Source: Dasyornis broadbenti
Taxonomy: Eukaryota; Chordata; Aves; Passeriformes; Dasyornithidae
DNA: 64,000 nucleotides
Assembly: GCA_013397935.1 (NCBI GenBank)
Contig: VZRN01004254.1
Coordinates: 2,073,861 to 2,137,860, forward strand
Reading direction: 5' to 3'
Shown here: one piece after another, positions 61,267 to 64,000 of the stretch
Layout of the letters: each line of letters begins with the position of its first letter
How positions within the stretch are numbered: the first letter of the stretch is position 1
Program-made: the position numbers and the translations under genes
Notes under the pieces: generated by a model
What the model saw: only the letters and a program-made list of their open reading frames with translations
Told to the model about the DNA's origin: nothing
Databases searched by the model: none

Positions 61267-62857
61267 ATATATGATATACCAAGGGCTTCTCCCTCACCAA
61301 TGCTGGGAATGCATCAGTCTTAATATTGCTCTTTTTTAAAGTGACTTTTCTTTCACCTCTTTCCAAGGAAGATGATTACTCTGTCTCAGTGGTTTCTGGT
61401 AGAACTGTCCATGGTTTTAAAGGCCCTTCCATCTGAATACTTTGTTTGCCTAGTAAAAGCTTTATGTAAAGCCCAATCTTTACATTTTCTCCTCCTAATC
61501 CTTCTGTGATCCTAAGCTCCCCTGGCAGCATGAGGACTGACTGAACTACACCCAGGGGGAACATTGCAGATGTCTTGTGCAATTTATCTCAATGGGCAGT
61601 ACATTCAGATTATTGCCTAACATCTTGGTGGTGATGAGTTCAGTCATCTACCTTGCAGATCTCAGGAAGATAGTTTTGCATAGGCAAAACTAGTACTTTG
61701 ACATTGTATATCTAATAATCATAAGCTGTGAGATATTTTAGAGGCTATACTCTCCAAATAGCATTTGTCACTGGCAGTTTTGGCTGGCAAGCAGGATGGA
61801 AATAAAATTAAGTGGGACAAATCATCTCTCATCAAAGAAATGGGGAAAGCAGAAAATATTTCTCTCTTTTTTTCCACTGTTACTTTGCTGTTTGGGAAAG
61901 GATGCTTTATTCCTTATGGATTCTCCAATTATTTGAAGAGCTGTAAACCTCATCCAGATGGAGTTCCATGTGATGCTGAGTAAACAAAGTTGGCAATGGC
62001 AGCTGTGCTTTGCAGTACTGTATCACTACAGGCCAGGTTAAATGACACATAGGCTTGTCTTCTTCAACATTGAAGCCTATGAAGATTATCTGCTACCTGC
62101 AACAGAGTGCTAGGCCTAAATGTATGTATAGACATCCTACACAGAAGTGTCTGCCTGCTCTCTTCACTAGTCTATTGATAGCGCCTTACTAATAATCTTG
62201 TTTGAAAAATATGAATTAACGGGGTCAATATGCCTCTGTCACTACAAAATGTAAACCAGCATTCAGTGTTGCATACAGACAGGCTTCAGTCTGTTTATGC
62301 TTATAGCAAACAAGATTAAATGTTGGTAAGTTTTTATTTGAAGATATAAAAAGTTATGGGTTGGAGGAATCCACTCAGACTTGCAAAACATTAAGAAAAA
62401 AATGCATGTTAACAGTCGATATTATTCCCTTTCATGTTAACTTAGAGTGTTTCTAGAGAGATCAGTTTTCTTTTTACTTTGTTTTTAGAAAATCTTGTCT
62501 GACAGTCTTTTAGAGTGTACTGAGAATGATAACTACTAGAGAAAAATATAACTATTGCTGAAAAAATAAGGTATTAGGGATCTGAGCTATTGTGGTTGCT
62601 TTTCCTGAAGACAAAGCAACATGCACGCAGGAGAGAGGGGGTAAAAAGAACAGCAAAGTCTGAAAATGTTTCTGTTTCTGACTCATACTGCAAATCTTAC
62701 AGTTGAAGACAGGCAGAGCACCTGGTCTCCTCACTCATTGTGAAGTCTGTCAAATATCAACATGCTTAAGACTGTGCTTTTAGCTGCCTGTCTAATATGA
62801 GAGACCTCACAGCAGTATCATGGAAACAAATAAGAAAAGCAGCTGTAGTAGACTAAA
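61267..62857. other. Non-coding DNA, nothing recognised
   Basis: Unique sequence with short frames only (61376-61582 minus, 61765-61983 plus, 62552-62734 minus); no domains. Confidence 0.5.
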
Positions 62858-62932
62858 TGGAAGGATATGAGAGTCAAAAGAGAGACAGAAGGAGAAAAGA
62901 AATCAAGTAAAAGGAAAGAAAGTGTGGTAAAG
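62858..62932 (+). repeat. Purine-rich tract
   Basis: About 75 bases dominated by A and G on the plus strand (AGAGAGACAGAAGGAGAAAA and the like), with no regular period. Confidence 0.65.
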
Positions 62933-64000
62933 CCTTCCATTTAGCTGGTTCATAGGACTTACGTACCCAAAGAAGCCAGAAGTATTTTTTTCAATCTCTA
63001 GTCAGACCATCTCTCATCAAGGAGGTGATAAAGAAGGATAGTGATCCTGGATGCTCTTTCTAGCCTACTCACCACCCCAAAACTTCGGATTGGAAAAAAG
63101 GTCTAAAATTAGTAGAGTAGCTCTTCTTTTCATCAATTTATTTACCAGTGTGAACTAAGCTCTAGGACAAAAATTGTAGTTAATTTATTTCTATAGTTAT
63201 ACATCTCATGTTCACTAGTTATGAGCATATGTTTGATTTGAGTGAGCTTTTTTGAGTTGTGCTAAATGTTTTCTCTACAGTCATGTTTTGATGACAGTTC
63301 TAAGCAATTAAATCTAACAAGTGAAGTTGGACTTTCATTATTTGGATAGACATTATTCAGCCCTTGTCTTAGGGAATGTAATTCTACCACCTAACAATAC
63401 AGATAATTTGCATTAATAGGGCACTTTCATTTTGGGGTTCTCAATAAAACTAAACACCAAGTAAATCATTAGCATCTTACTATCTTCCTGAGAGTATGCT
63501 AGTGCTGTTTTTCTCCCTCACTCTCTCTTTCTTGTATGAAAAAAGTAGTACTCAAGGAGATGATGCAACTTTCTGAAGATCATTCAAGATGCTGGTGGCA
63601 GAGCCTGGTGCTCTTGGCTCATGTCCTTGTAATCCAGTAAATGAATCTCCTTTAGGGTACATAACTAAAAGATAAATGTTTGTAGGCAATGTTAGTAAGA
63701 CTTAATTTTAATTAAAAAATTCTTTATTTTATTTTCTCCTGGGCTCTGAAGCATAGCTATATAATCTTTCATGAGTAGGCCCTTTAAAACCTATATTCTT
63801 TTAAAATGATATAATCTTCTTTCATGGTTGCAATTTTAAGTAAGCAAGTCTAAAATAGTCACGAGGCAACATAACCAGCTGCTCCGTATTTCTGTTGAGT
63901 GCTGTGCTGTTGTACTAGATGTCATTAGCATTTTGCTAGTAAGTATGATTGAATATAGAATGAAAAGTTTCTGTGCAGTGAGTGCTTGTATTTTTTATAA
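62933..64000. other. AT-rich non-coding DNA, nothing recognised
   Basis: Unique AT-rich sequence to the window edge. No open frame of note, repeat family or RNA gene seen. Confidence 0.5.

Noticed and set aside
1..64000. CRISPR arrays, operons, ribosome binding sites, origins
   Set aside because: The repeats identify vertebrate (bird) DNA. No regularly spaced direct repeats or bacterial gene organisation is present.

Overview
The window looks like bird nuclear DNA from a gene-poor, AT-rich, CpG-poor region: either intergenic or deep inside a long intron. The bird assignment rests on repeats I recognise by sight. There are three pieces of CR1 LINE: a 3' end at 1357-1545 with the CR1-style terminal repeat, an upstream 3'-region fragment at 22676-22807, and a short 3' terminus at 59305-59360. 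There are also LTRs of the avian endogenous-retrovirus type at 18588-18870 (minus) and 53661-54226 (plus). I cannot name the species or the host gene.

I found no protein-coding gene, exon, tRNA or rRNA that I can support. No open reading frame exceeds 140 codons, the longest opens on TTG rather than ATG, and none has a recognisable domain, codon bias or splice context. The content is instead old transposon remnants, simple repeats, short tandem duplications, hairpins, G-quadruplex motifs and a few stretches that look like conserved non-coding (enhancer-like) DNA.

Layout. 1-10 kb: unique AT-rich DNA with one CR1 and a purine-rich tract. 10-11.6 kb: an (AT)n run, a candidate conserved element and a 9-bp tandem repeat. 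11.6-18.5 kb: mostly featureless, ending in a run of three consecutive hairpins at 18028-18084. 18.6-18.9 kb: minus-strand LTR. 19-39 kb: a CR1 fragment at 22.7 kb, an A28 run at 25.0 kb and otherwise plain sequence. 39.2-41.0 kb: an unusual cluster with an exact 40-bp duplication, a G-quadruplex motif touching one copy, a tetranucleotide repeat, a T34 run and complementary-type AC-rich and GT-rich tracts. 46.9-47.7 kb: the best candidate regulatory element. 53.7-54.2 kb: a near complete plus-strand solo LTR. 61.2 kb: a 61-bp sequence resembling only the two ends of that same LTR family.

The most worthwhile leads are the triple hairpin, the 40-bp duplication beside a G-quadruplex, and the collapsed LTR. 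No multi-gene system is visible.
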